From positions 1 through 64,000 of the forward strand of contig QWDQ01000087.1 of assembly GCA_003868215.1 (NCBI GenBank): a stretch of DNA of 64,000 nt, given 5' to 3'. The position numbers and the translations under genes were made by a program. This DNA is from Pseudophaeomoniella oleicola. Lineage: Eukaryota; Ascomycota; Eurotiomycetes; Phaeomoniellales; Phaeomoniellaceae. Below are positions 1 through 11,359 of this stretch, in pieces (positions within the stretch are counted from its first letter, which is position 1; each line of letters opens with the position of its first letter). The notes beneath the pieces are model-generated. The model ran no database searches, was not told where the DNA came from, and saw only the letters and a program-made list of their open reading frames with translations.

Positions 1-940
1 CGGCATCAGTGCTAAGGAAGAGACGAATCTGGACGCCGTGTTGCAATGGTTGATCGCAAGAGCAAGTCATTAATTCAGAGTAATTGCTATGTCCATTGAG
101 ATGTACGAAGGAGCACATATATGCACAAACACTCGAACAGACTGTGGATATTGTACCGTCATGCTTGATTGCGTATGTACAGATCGATCACCAACGCCAC
201 CACCACCATCAGTGCTGCTTCATCAAGGCATTTAGCAGCGCCGTGGCATTCGCATACTCTTCTGTTCTTTCTCATCGTTGGAACTGTTTCATTGTTTCGT
301 ATCGAAAAGAATTACTTTCCAATACAGGTAGATGATTGAATTATATTACCTTTTCAAGAGTAGGAATATGGCTTTGTCTGCTACTAAACCATTTCATCAC
401 TACTAGTACTATGACATTATGACACCATCATAAACAGGCAAGGCCTTGATCATCTTTCTATACATAAGACCAAACGTTGGTATGAGACGATGCGAGTCCG
501 GATGCTTTCGGAGAGCAGAAGTACGTGAAGCAATATAGCCGAGGAAGTCTCGACATAGTCAGGTGCATCTAGCAAGACTTCGCAACGTCAAGTTCCGTTA
601 TATAATTGAAATGCTGTGGATCATTATCACATGCCGGGGGTTATCATTGGAAAATATGGTTGAGAGATGCTTGCTGATGGGATGTGTAGATGTAGGTGTA
701 TTCCATATCCTGTCGTAGTAGATGTCGTCCGTTGCCTAAGCCAACCAACTGTTTACTTTACTGGTTCGGGAAAATATATCGTATTCGCTTACTGTAAGAA
801 GCCGCGTTCCTCACTCCTAGCACCTTGCAAACCATTGCTTCTCGAAGATATAAACCTCCAGGAGACCCTTCCCAACTTCATCCAATGCTACTTACTGTCA
901 ACGAACTTCTGTCGTATCTTCGTTACCTCGAACCGCCATA
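1..940. other. intergenic, no gene seen
   Basis: Upstream flank of the acyltransferase gene. Short open frames exist on both strands, but none shows codon bias, a domain or plausible splice partners. The last 200 bases are pyrimidine-rich, as is common for a fungal promoter and 5' UTR. Confidence 0.5.
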
Positions 941-2638
941 ATGCTTTCCGACCAGACTTACCATCTTCGTCCGTCCCGGCCTTTCACAGCTCACTATCCT
1001 CTCACGATAGCTGATAGCTTCATGGTTCAAATGGACAGCATATACCTTTATGTCTTCTCCACCGCCGAATCGCTGTCGACCATCGAGAAATCTCATCTTA
1101 CAAATGTGCTAACCAAATCTCTTTCCACACTGTTCCAGCAGCCCGAACCTTCGCCCTACAATCTTCCGGAGCTACTAGGAACGCTATACGAGGACCCCGA
1201 ATCCGGAAATATCATGGCCAAAGTCACCCCTGCATCTTGTGTTCCATTCATTGTCAAGGATCGATCATCAAATGTCCGCTTCTCGGATCTGAGACCAGAT
1301 CTAGCCTTCCCGCTACGACAACTAAAACCTTCGATTTTCGGCTCAGGCATGACCATTCCTCCACCAGATGCGAGTAAAGGGGTCCAGCCACTTTGGGTCC
1401 AGCTGACGTTCATTGATGGAGGGTTTGTGATTCATTTACACATCCACCATTGGATTACCGGAGCAGACGGTGCGGCCCGGTTAGTTGAAGGATGGCTTGA
1501 AAGAGCACGTCTTCTATCCGCGACCAGCAATCTCAAAGATGCTCCAGATTTAGATCTGGAAGATATCATTCCCAACTGCAAGATCCACTTTGGTAGCCGC
1601 CAACAGTTGTCCGATACTTTGGCCTCTGTTACGGTGCCCCAACTCGATCACCCGGATCTACGTCATGTGCCAGGTGGAAGAAGGGTATGGGCCGGATTGA
1701 ACTTGCCTCCCATCCTTCTTTCAATCCTGGTTTCCATGTTCACCTTTTTGACAACCTATCTGCCCTTCTTACTCCCGCGAAGCGATGTCCAGATATTTCA
1801 CTTCAGTCCAGAAGCACTGAGGAGGCTGAGGGATGACGTGCGGGGTGAGGCAAATGGTGATGAGCAAAGCCGAGGCAACGAGTTGACGGCGAATGACTGT
1901 CTGACGGCTTTCCTTTGGCGACTCATCACGCACGCGCGCTTTGGTCTGGACCCCAGCGATTCAGAAATAAAAGAAGATAAAATTTCAACGTCAACATCAA
2001 CCATCTTGACAGCCGTTGACTTTAAATCACGTCTCCAACCTCAACTCCATCCAAACTTCTTCGGAAATGCAAGCTTGGACTTATATACCGACCTTCCTAT
2101 ATCTACTCTTCTAGCAAACTCCGAGACCTGCGACACCGCATTAGATTCCCGATCTCGAACATTATCATCTCTCGGCTTCGTCGCCGAACAAATTCATCAA
2201 TCAATCAGGTCCATCACAGATGCTTACATCCGTTCAATGTACCAACTTGTTACCTCCCGACCGAGAATACTGGACACCCAGAAGCGCCCTATAAACTTCC
2301 AGTATGGGACAGATGTACTATGCACGAGTTGGGAGCATATTCACAAAGATAGTTCCCTCCTGCAAGTACAGCTACCTGACAATGGAACGGGAAATCGGAT
2401 CGTATTCGAAACGTTTCGTTACATGCACAGCGAAGGTGTCGATGGTGTGGTCGTTATGTTACCTGCCTTTGGTAGTAAATGGAAGGAATGCGACGAGCCT
2501 ACGAGGGGCAAGCGACGAGGTGGATTGGAAGTCGTGATAAGTTTGAGAAAAAAGTCCATGAAAAGGTTGATGGAGGACGAGGATCTCAGGCGATATGCGG
2601 TATGGGGAGAGGCAGGCGGCTACAAAGTCCGTGTTTAA
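941..2638 (+). CDS. BAHD-like acyltransferase (transferase family)
   Basis: Intronless frame of 565 codons. It probably transfers an acyl group from acyl-CoA to an alcohol or amine of a secondary metabolite, like fungal trichothecene-type O-acetyltransferases. The N-terminal half ends in an active-site region with two adjacent His (residues 169-170) followed by Asp176-Gly. The C-terminal half carries a HPNFFGNAS motif that resembles the conserved FGN motif of fungal family members. The His-to-Asp spacing is longer than the canonical HxxxD, so activity is not certain. A hydrophobic stretch near residues 255-280 (LPPILLSILVSMFTFLTTYL) could be a membrane segment or a buried helix. No PKS or NRPS lies beside it; the nearest genes are a secreted peptidase and an amidohydrolase. 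The substrate is unknown. The start is the first ATG of the frame; a second ATG at codon 28 is an alternative. Confidence 0.7.
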   Translation: MLSDQTYHLRPSRPFTAHYPLTIADSFMVQMDSIYLYVFSTAESLSTIEKSHLTNVLTKSLSTLFQQPEPSPYNLPELLGTLYEDPESGNIMAKVTPASCVPFIVKDRSSNVRFSDLRPDLAFPLRQLKPSIFGSGMTIPPPDASKGVQPLWVQLTFIDGGFVIHLHIHHWITGADGAARLVEGWLERARLLSATSNLKDAPDLDLEDIIPNCKIHFGSRQQLSDTLASVTVPQLDHPDLRHVPGGRRVWAGLNLPPILLSILVSMFTFLTTYLPFLLPRSDVQIFHFSPEALRRLRDDVRGEANGDEQSRGNELTANDCLTAFLWRLITHARFGLDPSDSEIKEDKISTSTSTILTAVDFKSRLQPQLHPNFFGNASLDLYTDLPISTLLANSETCDTALDSRSRTLSSLGFVAEQIHQSIRSITDAYIRSMYQLVTSRPRILDTQKRPINFQYGTDVLCTSWEHIHKDSSLLQVQLPDNGTGNRIVFETFRYMHSEGVDGVVVMLPAFGSKWKECDEPTRGKRRGGLEVVISLRKKSMKRLMEDEDLRRYAVWGEAGGYKVRV

Positions 2639-3429
2639 AAAGATCGAGTCAACGGTGCGATCTGAATTATGATCTTATCGATGCTTGGATCATAGATCGA
2701 CACCATCCAGCGACATCAAAAAGCAATAACTATCTCTTCGTCATGAACTTCAGCATTCGATGTATCGGACAGCACTAATGTATGTCTGGATTACCGCGGT
2801 ATTACCGACATAAGGGGCCACAGAAACTGGGATAACACATCCGTTGCTGCATCCATTGCGACTCTGCCTTGACATTTGAGTCTTGACTCGGTTACGGCGT
2901 ACAAGGACTATGCATTCCTCAGAAAAGCTGTCGCTGAACGCCACGACTGCAATAAAAGGGTCCATTCCAAGCTTGCCCTTGATGCAGGTCAGCCACATAT
3001 ATACGTAGTAAACTTCATTGACGTGTTCTTATTTCGGAATACACTGGTCACATTGTCAACAGGGCCAAGGAAAAATGAGTTTCTAAAGCTGGTTGATTGG
3101 ATTTGGTTTTCTCTGGAAACCCTCATGCTGACTCGCCGAGTAGTGCCACCATTCTTTGCCAAACCATGAGATACCGACCGGGAGCTCCCTTCCCGCAGCA
3201 GATATGAACCCAAATCATCTTGTGCTCGGACTGTACTCCCATCGCCTTGCCTCACTCCCATTTCCGACAGACGCTTTGACCGTTGGATAAGCTTAACGGC
3301 TGCCATAGATCACGATATAAAAGCGTCTTGTTGGAACGAAACGAGACATGAATTCGGACATCTTGCGACGGACTCCCTTAGTCCCTTTCTGCATTTTTCC
3401 CTCCTTCTCCTTGTGCCAGTTCGCTTACA
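2639..3429. other. intergenic, promoter of carboxypeptidase gene
   Basis: Spacer between the acyltransferase stop and the carboxypeptidase start. Apart from a TATA-like element near 3316 and a pyrimidine-rich stretch just before the start codon, I see nothing coding here. Confidence 0.5.
3316..3322 (+). promoter_or_regulatory. TATA box of the carboxypeptidase gene
   Basis: TATAAAA lies 108 bases upstream of the ATG at 3430, within the usual range for fungal TATA-to-start distances. Inferred from sequence only. Confidence 0.4.
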
Positions 3430-5197
3430 ATGAAGTATCCGACAGTGTTTCTCACGACACTGGTACCGCTTCTTTTCGCCGCTTCTGCTTTGCCCACTCC
3501 AAGGGGCCCGATGAAGAAGGGTTCTATTCTACGGCGTAATGGAACGGATCATACCGTTTTTGAACATGCTGCTACGAATACGACAATGAGTTTTGTGGCA
3601 AACAGTGGTATCTGTGAGACGACACCTGGCGTCAATCAATACTCAGGCTACCTGTCTGTCGGATCGAATATGAGTATGTTCTTTTGGTTCTTCGAAGCCC
3701 GCAATTCTCCGACTACAGCGCCATTAGCAACCTGGTTCAACGGAGGTGAGCCTAGACTAGACAGGATCAGGAGCGTTTTGTTGACTTGCCTAGGTCCTGG
3801 GTGTTCCTCCATGATTGGACTCTTCCAGGAACATGGCCCTTGTCATTTTGTCAATGGGTCTAGCACACCTTCACTGAATCCACACTCATGGAATAACTAT
3901 GCGAACATGCTTTACGTTGACCAGCCGATCGGCGTAGGCTTCTCATATGGCACGGACTCGGTCAATTCAACCGTCTCGGCAGCGCCTTACGTCTGGAAGC
4001 TACTACAGGCTTTCTACACCCAGTTTCCAGAGTACGAGAACCGTGACTTTGGCATTTTTACCGAGTCATATGGTGGCCATTACGGGTAAGCGGTACGCTC
4101 CTTTGTATTGGAGGTTGTATTGACAATTTCGTAGCCCCGAATTCGCGGATTACTTTGAACAGCAAAATGCAGCGATTGCAGCGGGCACACTTGCAGGAGA
4201 GAACATTGAACTTGTTGCCTTGGGTATCAATAACGGCTGGTCAGTATTCCGATCCATTCGGAATTGACATTTTGGCTTACACATGGTTAGGTTCGACCCA
4301 AAACTGCAATTCAAGTCATATATTGACTACAGGTAAGGCGTTGGCCAGAGCTGTGTTCCGACGAAACTAACTGTTCTGAGTTATAACAATTCGTACAAGC
4401 CACTCATCACAGCGGCTGAATACGAGAGTTATCTCAACACTTACGACACCGAGTGTGCCCCGGCACTGGCCAACTGCACAGGAGATACGGGCACATACAA
4501 CGCTTGCATCTCCGCAGACAACGTCTGCAACAACAGGATTGAAATTCCTTTGCTGGAATCTAGCGACTTTAACGTTCGTTATAGTCAAGACCCATCAATC
4601 ACCTTGAGATAAGTATAGCTGACATGACGCCCCAGGTCTACGATATCCGCACCGCGAGCAATGATCCAAGCCCACCGGAAACATATCTCGCCTATTTACA
4701 GGACCCGGCCGTTATGGCAGCTATCGGGGCCAAGTCTGCATATCAGGAATGTCCGGATGCAGTGTATGAGAAGTTCGTAGACACAGGTGACGGTAAGTCA
4801 GCGGCCTAATCCATCTCAACCCGCCCACTCTACTCACACCTCCTTTTCTTTCACAGACGCCCGCTCCTCCCTCCCCTCCCTTTCCCACCTCCTCCTCTCC
4901 TCCCCCTCTTCCACCAACCTCACCATCACCCTCTGGGCCGGCGACGCCGACTTCATCTGCAACTGGCTCGGCACCCTCGCCGTCTCCAACGCCATCTCTT
5001 CCGACCCCGTCTTCGACTCCCTCCCGCTCTCACCTTATACGCTCAACGGCAAGACGGTCGGCACATTCAAGACGGCGGGGAATTTGGGGTTCGTGAGGGT
5101 TTTTGATGCCGGCCATGAAGTTCCCTATTATCAGCCGGCGGTTGCCGAGCAGGTTTTTAGGCAGACGATGGGGAGGGCGGGTTTGAGCGGAACTTAG
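3430..5197 (+). CDS. secreted serine carboxypeptidase (S10 family)
   Basis: Seven exons, reconstructed by frame and splice sites: 3430-3745, 3794-4085, 4135-4239, 4291-4332, 4381-4573, 4636-4792, 4857-5197. They join to exactly 482 codons including the stop (481 residues). A hydrophobic signal peptide occupies about residues 1-20. S10 hallmarks are in order: the WFNGGPGCSS substrate-binding motif (spanning intron 1), the catalytic Ser in TESYGG (Ser197), the GDADFICNW motif that supplies the catalytic Asp, and the GHEVP motif with the catalytic His. It should remove C-terminal residues from peptides at acidic pH outside the cell or in the vacuole. Several NxS/T sequons fit secretion. All triad motifs are intact, so it looks functional. 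The last exon is strikingly C-rich compared with the first six. Confidence 0.88.
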
Positions 5198-5411
5198 ATG
5201 ACTTGCTATACGCAAGGGATATGGTATACATACATATCCATGCACAACCATGGCGTGTTGGGACTATCTCTGCAAGCAGATTAGAAGATGGCGAGGGTGT
5301 ACGATAGTGCGATAACACGGGGAGAGGAAAGACGGGACCAAGGAAGTTTAGTCAATAGATAGCGTTTAAATCGAATTATCTAGCTTTGATAAGTGTAAAC
5401 TATTTTTTCTT

Positions 5412-6764
5412 TCACCTCCGACTATCCCGATAAAGCCCCTTCATCTCCCCCTCCAACTCCTCAAAAAGCGCCTGCATATCCATCCTCACTTTCTCCTCGT
5501 CCACGCCGAGGACCCGGAAATCGCGCACGACCTGCTTCCCGTCGACGAAGACGTGTTGGACACCGGTCCCGTTGCATCCGAACACGAGGTGGCTCTCGAG
5601 CATTTCCTTGCGAGCGGCGAGCGGGGAACGGAGTAAAGGGGTGAACATCATGTCTTTGGTGAGGTCGATGACGAGCAGGTCGGCTTTGCGGGAGGGGGAG
5701 AGGGAGCCGGCGGGGACGCCGAGGGCGCGCGCGCCGTTGGATGTGGCCATGCGGAGGATTTGCGGGGCCGGGCAGAGGGTCGGGTCCTGGTGGTGGGCGC
5801 GTTGCATGATGGCGCCGATTTTCATGGTTTCGAACATGTCGGTCGAGTTGTGGCATTCGCAGGCGTCGATGCCCATGCCGACGTTGATGCCGGCGGCGAG
5901 GGCGTCTTGGAGGCGCATCACGCCGTTGCCGAGTTTGGCGTTGGAGCCGGCGTTGTAGGAGACGTTGGTGCCGGTTTCGGCGAAGAGTTTGATGTCTTCG
6001 TCCGTGAGGTGGACGGCGTGGGCGGCGACGACGTCCGGGCCGAGACAGCCGGTTTCATACGCGACACGGACAGGGGATTTGCCGTCGTAGCGGGAGGTCG
6101 TGTCTTTGACTTCAGTGATGGACTCGCAGAGGTGGATGTGTAGGCCGGTCCCCAGTTCTTTACGTACTCGGCCGATTTCCGCGAGCTGTTCGGGGGAAGA
6201 CAATGGGAGCCATTCGAGACCGAGCCAAACCTTGATCCGGCCGTTCTCTCGGCCATTGTGCTTGTGATAGGCGGTGACGTTGTCTTCGACAGAATCGAGC
6301 CGGTGTTCAGGCAGAGCGATATCGTTGGAGAGAACAGCCCGGATACCGATCTCAGCTGCTGCATCGGCGAGGCCATCGATGAAGCGGTACATGTCGTTCA
6401 CACAAGTGGTGCCAGATTTCAGAGCGGTGGTGTAGGTATATAACGCGGCAATCTTCGCCGTAGCAGGGTTCAGAGCACGGATGCTTGGATACCACACTGC
6501 ATCCAGGAATTCCCATAAAGGCATGTTATCGCCATAGCCCTTCGCGACAGAAGTATGGAAATGAAGGTCTACTAAACCTGGCATCACCAATTTGTCTGTG
6601 CCATCGATCACTACGTCGGCAGATGAGAGGGTTTCTGGCGATGGACTCCCTTCGTATATCTTGGTTATCAAGTCGTCCTCGAATTCTATCGTGCCAGGGT
6701 AGTAGAAAGTATCCTTCTCATCAAGGGTAAGGATGGTAGCATTATGAATAATGGTGAGCGTCAT
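5412..6764 (-). CDS. metal-dependent amidohydrolase (chlorohydrolase / SAH-deaminase-like)
   Basis: Intronless, 450 residues. It belongs to the amidohydrolase superfamily branch that includes atrazine chlorohydrolase, guanine deaminase and methylthioadenosine/S-adenosylhomocysteine deaminase. Visible metal-site motifs are LHFHT (about residue 68), HIHLCE (about 210), AAHAVHL (about 245) and GIDACECHN (about 300), whose Asp would be the final ligand. The N-terminal beta-sandwich and the closing strand (GVQHVFVDGKQVV) are both present, so the gene looks complete. The likely reaction is hydrolytic deamination or dechlorination of a heterocycle; the substrate cannot be told from sequence. It is tail-to-tail with the carboxypeptidase, with 214 bases between stops. 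The 3' half of the gene is much more C/G-biased at third positions than the 5' half. Confidence 0.82.
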   Translation of the reverse strand: MTLTIIHNATILTLDEKDTFYYPGTIEFEDDLITKIYEGSPSPETLSSADVVIDGTDKLVMPGLVDLHFHTSVAKGYGDNMPLWEFLDAVWYPSIRALNPATAKIAALYTYTTALKSGTTCVNDMYRFIDGLADAAAEIGIRAVLSNDIALPEHRLDSVEDNVTAYHKHNGRENGRIKVWLGLEWLPLSSPEQLAEIGRVRKELGTGLHIHLCESITEVKDTTSRYDGKSPVRVAYETGCLGPDVVAAHAVHLTDEDIKLFAETGTNVSYNAGSNAKLGNGVMRLQDALAAGINVGMGIDACECHNSTDMFETMKIGAIMQRAHHQDPTLCPAPQILRMATSNGARALGVPAGSLSPSRKADLLVIDLTKDMMFTPLLRSPLAARKEMLESHLVFGCNGTGVQHVFVDGKQVVRDFRVLGVDEEKVRMDMQALFEELEGEMKGLYRDSRR

Positions 6765-7318
6765 GTTGCTATTTGGCCACAGTCACAAACCTGTCAGTGT
6801 GTCCAGGGAGTCACGCCGACGACGTCTATGAGGCAGGAATATGTGATAGCGACGCCTCTTGTAAGCCTACCTGAAGAGAGAATCGTTTGAAATCACAGAA
6901 AACCGTGAGCATGTTTGGAGTCTTTTGATGTCCGAATTCCCACATAGTCGAGCCGGACATATGTGCTGTAGGTAGGCTCCATTATCGCATATCCGCCATG
7001 ATTCTCGACTGTTGGAAAAGCGGCTGTCGTTATCAAGTGTTGATAAGTACTACGTAGTAGAGGCGTGCGTCTATTCTTTCCTCTTTCGGCCACATCCAAT
7101 CAAAGGACCCACTATTATTATATTCCGGTCGATATCAGCGTGGAGAGGACGTGGAAGTGCGTGAACCGGTTACGATACCATAGTAATCTCGGTGATGGAC
7201 CATCTGACGACGCACGTAACTTTTGGTAGCCAAATGCTGTTAGTAAGGTAGAGCTGGGTTCTTCAATGCTGCCCAAGTGTATCTGATCAATAGGGAAGAA
7301 TGTCGAGCCCTTTCTGAT
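6765..7318. other. intergenic, no gene seen
   Basis: Promoter side of the amidohydrolase gene and 3' flank of the Zn2Cys6 gene. It contains a TACTACGTAGTA palindrome at 7048-7059 but no convincing gene. Confidence 0.45.
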
Positions 7319-9154
7319 CTAAGGGAATATTGTTAGCTGCACTTGTATCTGTACTGGATTTGAGAGCACCGTACTCAGCAAATGATCCCACCTCAGGTAG
7401 CCTTTACTATCGTCATGTGCCGCTCTATGAGCCCAAAAATCTTGCAGGAACTCCTTGGACCGGCTGACATTGTTCAGACCGTATTTTGCCTGCATTTCCC
7501 TCAGTCGGTCTGAGACCGAGGCCCGATCTGACACATCGGTCGCTTCGCAGCCTGCTGAGAAGAGAGGGAATAACAATGCGATTGCCGGACAAGGTTGGCA
7601 TTCAATGTTTATAGAGGATATTGACGTGATGATTTGCTTGACCGTTGCCTGAACCACGGGCATTGTTGAAGGTAACCCTAGTATGCGCCGATAGATGTGT
7701 AGAAGAGCCGCATTGTGATAGCATTCATTGAGCAAAAGGAATTGCTGGCGGACATCTGGTGAAAGTTCGTCTTCGAATTCTTGTCGAAATCTGGCAATGC
7801 TGCTGGGATGGGACGGGTCGAGCGAGGATTTGATGTTACTGATCAGTCTCTCACATCGCAATCGGACCATATAAGGCAGGAAGTGCGGGTCATCCTTCGT
7901 CCAGTCTGAAGTGGCCGAGGCATTGCTATGTTCCCCAGAGTTCGATACACCTTCACACTCTGCAATGATCTGACCAATCTCAGCAAAAACCGGGACCAGT
8001 CTGGTAGAATAACCTGTAAACTCATCGATATAAACATCGTTCGAGATTTGGGCAAATCGGACCGCAGACTTAGATCGACTCAAAGACGGCCTTCCGCATA
8101 GATTTGCAAGTATCACAAGTGACACAAACCACCTCCAAAGAAAATGTATTGCTCTTGGTCGTTCTTCTGCACTAGCCACAATAGCTGGAGGTAAGAAACC
8201 TGCATTGAAGGCACTATCAAACAACGCCACTGCACCTTCAAGGTGCATCCTCCAAGAGCCTGGCCGATCTCCTCCGGCGACGATCTCGCCAATGCACAAT
8301 GTCAGCATTGCTGCCAATGTTGCATCTTCTAGAAACCCAGATTCGGGATTTGCCAATGACTTTCGTAGCTGTCGGACACTTGCGGACTGCAAGCGTACCA
8401 GCTGCGTTTCACTCTGTTGCAACCCAACAACTTTACGATGGTTTGCGGCCAAATATAAGATTGCGGCCTGGAGAGGTGGTCTGGACATTGCCAAAGGAAT
8501 AAGAGTTGAGCAAAAGTCATGTTGAACCATTTCGTGGCAAGAGAAGGAAGATATGGCGTGGCGAAAGTAGTCCAGAAGCTCGCCGCACGAATCTGGGAGC
8601 GCGAACCAGGCGGGAGATCTTTGAGGCCCAAAGGAAGGGGTCGGTTGAGACTGGGATAGGTCCCAACTGCAGAATGCTAACATCTCCGCTTGAGAGGCCG
8701 ACTGCATCGCGGAATTGATAGCATTGCCTGACGCTACAGTCATGGTAGTAGGAATTCCGGTAGGGTCCGGAGACGACGCTGCAGATTCGGGACCTTCCGG
8801 CGTTGGGAATTGCGACGCTCCGGTGTTTTTGGATCTCACGGAAGCGTTCTCGCTAGCATCCTTGCCAGCTTGTGATACGCCATATATGAATGCGTGATCC
8901 TTATGACCGGATGTAGCCTCGGTAGAAACGTCGACTTTCGAGACATCGTTGGCCATGAAAACGCCGAATCGTGACTTTGAGAAGGGCTTGCCTCCCCAAG
9001 AGAGCCGTAGACCATACTCACACTCCCTGCCAGCCGATTGGCACTGTGTACATCTTGGCTTCGCCTCATCGCATTTCCTGTGGCGTTGTCGGCATCCCAA
9101 ACAGCCGGACCGAGAACGGTGGCTGCGTTTCCCATTCCGACCGTCGTGAGACAT
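7319..9154 (-). CDS. Zn2Cys6 transcription factor
   Basis: About 611 residues without an evident intron. The N-terminal binuclear zinc cluster has six Cys at residues 18, 21, 28, 35, 38 and 45 (C-x2-C-x6-C-x6-C-x2-C-x6-C), preceded by a basic stretch. The remainder is the long helical fungal-specific transcription factor domain, of the type with a C-terminal LRWDHLL-like end. It is expected to act in the nucleus as a sequence-specific regulator, perhaps of the neighbouring amidohydrolase or peptidase genes, but nothing shows its targets. The start was placed at the ATG at 9154. The in-frame codon just before it is GTG, and the zinc cluster follows within 17 residues, as is usual. A small 3' terminal intron cannot be excluded because the last dozen residues look unlike the family. 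Confidence 0.85.
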   Translation of the reverse strand: MSHDGRNGKRSHRSRSGCLGCRQRHRKCDEAKPRCTQCQSAGRECEYGLRLSWGGKPFSKSRFGVFMANDVSKVDVSTEATSGHKDHAFIYGVSQAGKDASENASVRSKNTGASQFPTPEGPESAASSPDPTGIPTTMTVASGNAINSAMQSASQAEMLAFCSWDLSQSQPTPSFGPQRSPAWFALPDSCGELLDYFRHAISSFSCHEMVQHDFCSTLIPLAMSRPPLQAAILYLAANHRKVVGLQQSETQLVRLQSASVRQLRKSLANPESGFLEDATLAAMLTLCIGEIVAGGDRPGSWRMHLEGAVALFDSAFNAGFLPPAIVASAEERPRAIHFLWRWFVSLVILANLCGRPSLSRSKSAVRFAQISNDVYIDEFTGYSTRLVPVFAEIGQIIAECEGVSNSGEHSNASATSDWTKDDPHFLPYMVRLRCERLISNIKSSLDPSHPSSIARFRQEFEDELSPDVRQQFLLLNECYHNAALLHIYRRILGLPSTMPVVQATVKQIITSISSINIECQPCPAIALLFPLFSAGCEATDVSDRASVSDRLREMQAKYGLNNVSRSKEFLQDFWAHRAAHDDSKGYLRWDHLLSTVLSNPVQIQVQLTIFP

Positions 9155-10670
9155 CACACACGACCGAGATAGATGTTCATATCACATGGATGGCGCCTTA
9201 GTTATTCGTACATTTACAGCATATGAGAGCTACTCATGGAAGAGTCAGTCCCACTTGTTGTTCAGTTCACATAATTGTAAGGCTTAGCAGCTAAGCTCGT
9301 TATTCACAGGCTTGAAAGTTGTTGCGAATCTAGTAACGAGCAAGACTTGGCACTATTCTATTGAGGGTCATACACTATGGTAGATATACACCAACCTCTA
9401 TTGACTCTTTTCATTCTTCACTTCATAAAGTAGTCATGCATTTGTCTACCAAGCCTTCATATTGGGGGTTACTTTTAGCTTGACATAGGCTAGTTTTTCT
9501 TTCCGACGCAGCACCTCTAATGAGTTCAGACCGGAACAGAAGCTGGAGCTCACTGCTGAGCAAGTATCGCCTTGATAGTGGCCTTGACATGGTTGACCAG
9601 TTGACAAGTCATCACATGAGATCACCATAACGCCTGTTCTTTACTGCCATGGTCGCTGGTGATGCGATCTCTGTGATATACACTGATATCTAGACACGTG
9701 CGACCACCTACAGCTAGGCTAGACAGTTGCAGCTTCGACCAAAAGAGACGTTGAGTGTTCGTCCAGATCATAACATAAAGAAATAGATTGAGAGCATTAG
9801 TGGTGAATTAAAAACCATTCTGTGATGCATCTATATCTGCTCGAGGAACAGCTGCAGCGAGTCCTACAATAAAAACAAAATCGGCCTAGACACTGACGAA
9901 CCTCATAGCGGCCGAATTTTGCCGATGGACTTCAGCTCGTTGAATAGTTGTTCACATACTTGCAGGACCGAAGAATTGCGATCGATCGAGGGAACTTGAT
10001 GTTGATATGGGTGAAGCTGGTAGTGGAAGATGGACTATGCCGTATCAATAATGTAAGCACTTTGCACCCTTTCTCAAAGAGACGCTGTGCTCATTCTAAA
10101 ATGATAGACCATGTGACCTGGTATGTGAGAACGTTGAATGTAGTAGAACTCCTTCACTGGAGGATCACACGATACTTGAGAAGGATTGTTATCAATTCAT
10201 ATTCCGTTATCCTCTGCATTGGAAAAGGTCGAAGGAAGTAAAATTGAAATCGTAGAGCTCGAGACATTTCAAGCAGCATCACGTTGACCCCAAAAGCAGC
10301 GAAACGCCAATGCTTGGCAGCGGTGTGGCTTAGACCCCAGGCAAAGCAGTTTAGGCTTAGCTTAACTGATGTCAGTCCAAGTGGGTGGGCTTAGGTGAGG
10401 TCGTCATAGCCGTCGTAGTTCGTAGTACACCAAGAAATTGGAAATACTGTAAGGAATAGTCTACCATAGTCTTTCTTGCTTTCATCTTCCCACCTGACTC
10501 TGCCAATCATTCAGCCCTTCAGCTTGTCCTCGGAAGGGTAAAGAATCATCTTCACTTGCGCTCAGGAATATCCGAGCCTAAATTGACTTTTGAGCTGTAC
10601 CTGGATCTGTCTCACTGTCCTTGACTTGACATCAGCTGCGCCACCCGCCCTTTCCTCTTTGCGGAAGACA
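9155..10670. other. 1.5 kb intergenic, no gene seen
   Basis: Divergent spacer between the Zn2Cys6 gene and the RCR-like gene. One 97-codon open frame (9948-10241) lacks any recognisable feature and is likely chance. The last 200 bases are CT-rich, as expected for a 5' leader. Confidence 0.45.
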
Positions 10671-11359
10671 ATGGCCAACCTCGATCTCACCAAAAGAGCA
10701 GTGTAAGTGAACTTGTCCTCTTGCTTTCCTATCCATCACCCAAAAGCGACACAGTATTTTTCCATCCACTACATCAACCCAAAACCTCGCGCTGTATATG
10801 CTTTACCGCTCGCGCATCTGTTCACCTACTAATCTTTGTCGCCATGGCCAGATGCTATGACTACTACGGTGGTTACTACACATGCCAGTCGGGATGGTAT
10901 ACTTGGGGTAGATGGGTGGTATTCGGCCTCATAGTTCTTGCTGCCTTCTTCATCTTCTTCCTATTCGCGTAAGTACAATCACCGTCAGGACATGATCGCT
11001 ATGTATCAGGACTGACGGGTATCATTTGCAGGTGTTTGAGCGCTCGAAGACGCCGCAGAAGAGGCCAACAGCCATACCGTGGTACTGGTTGGGTCGGACG
11101 TACACCTTTTGGACACGGCCCAGCAGTTTACAACCCTGGTCCTGGGCAACAGCAACATCAATATGGCAATCAACCCCCACCACCGCAGTACACTCCCCAT
11201 GGCGGTTATTACGGCAACACACAGAATCAAGGCTACTTTGGTGGACAACAGAACGGCGTTGAACTTCAGCCACCTTCAAATGTGTATCGCGGAGGTGACC
11301 AGGTGTATGAACCTCCAGCCGGCCCACCACCAGGCAAGAAGGATACTACTGTGCGATAG
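10671..11359 (+). CDS. RCR-type single-pass membrane protein (Congo red resistance / chitin regulation family)
   Basis: Three exons: 10671-10702, 10852-10968, 11032-11359, giving 158 residues. A short lumenal N-terminus rich in Tyr, Gly and Cys leads into one transmembrane helix (about residues 33-51), then an Arg-rich stop-transfer patch (SARRRRRRGQQP) and a cytosolic tail rich in Pro, Gln, Gly and Tyr. This is the architecture of the RCR family (Rcr1 in yeast), which affects chitin deposition and vacuolar or endosomal sorting. The tail has a PPPPQY element that fits the PPxY motif by which Rcr proteins bind the Rsp5 ubiquitin ligase. The first exon is only 32 bases and was chosen because it supplies an ATG, a GTAAGT donor and the correct phase. 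Function is inferred from the family; there is no catalytic domain. Confidence 0.78.

Noticed and set aside
5572-6376. Several open frames opposite or overlapping the amidohydrolase
   Set aside because: Shadows caused by GC-biased third positions; the amidohydrolase frame carries all conserved motifs.
9948-10241. 97-codon open frame in the 9.2-10.7 kb gap
   Set aside because: No codon bias, no homology I recognise, no splice partners; likely chance.
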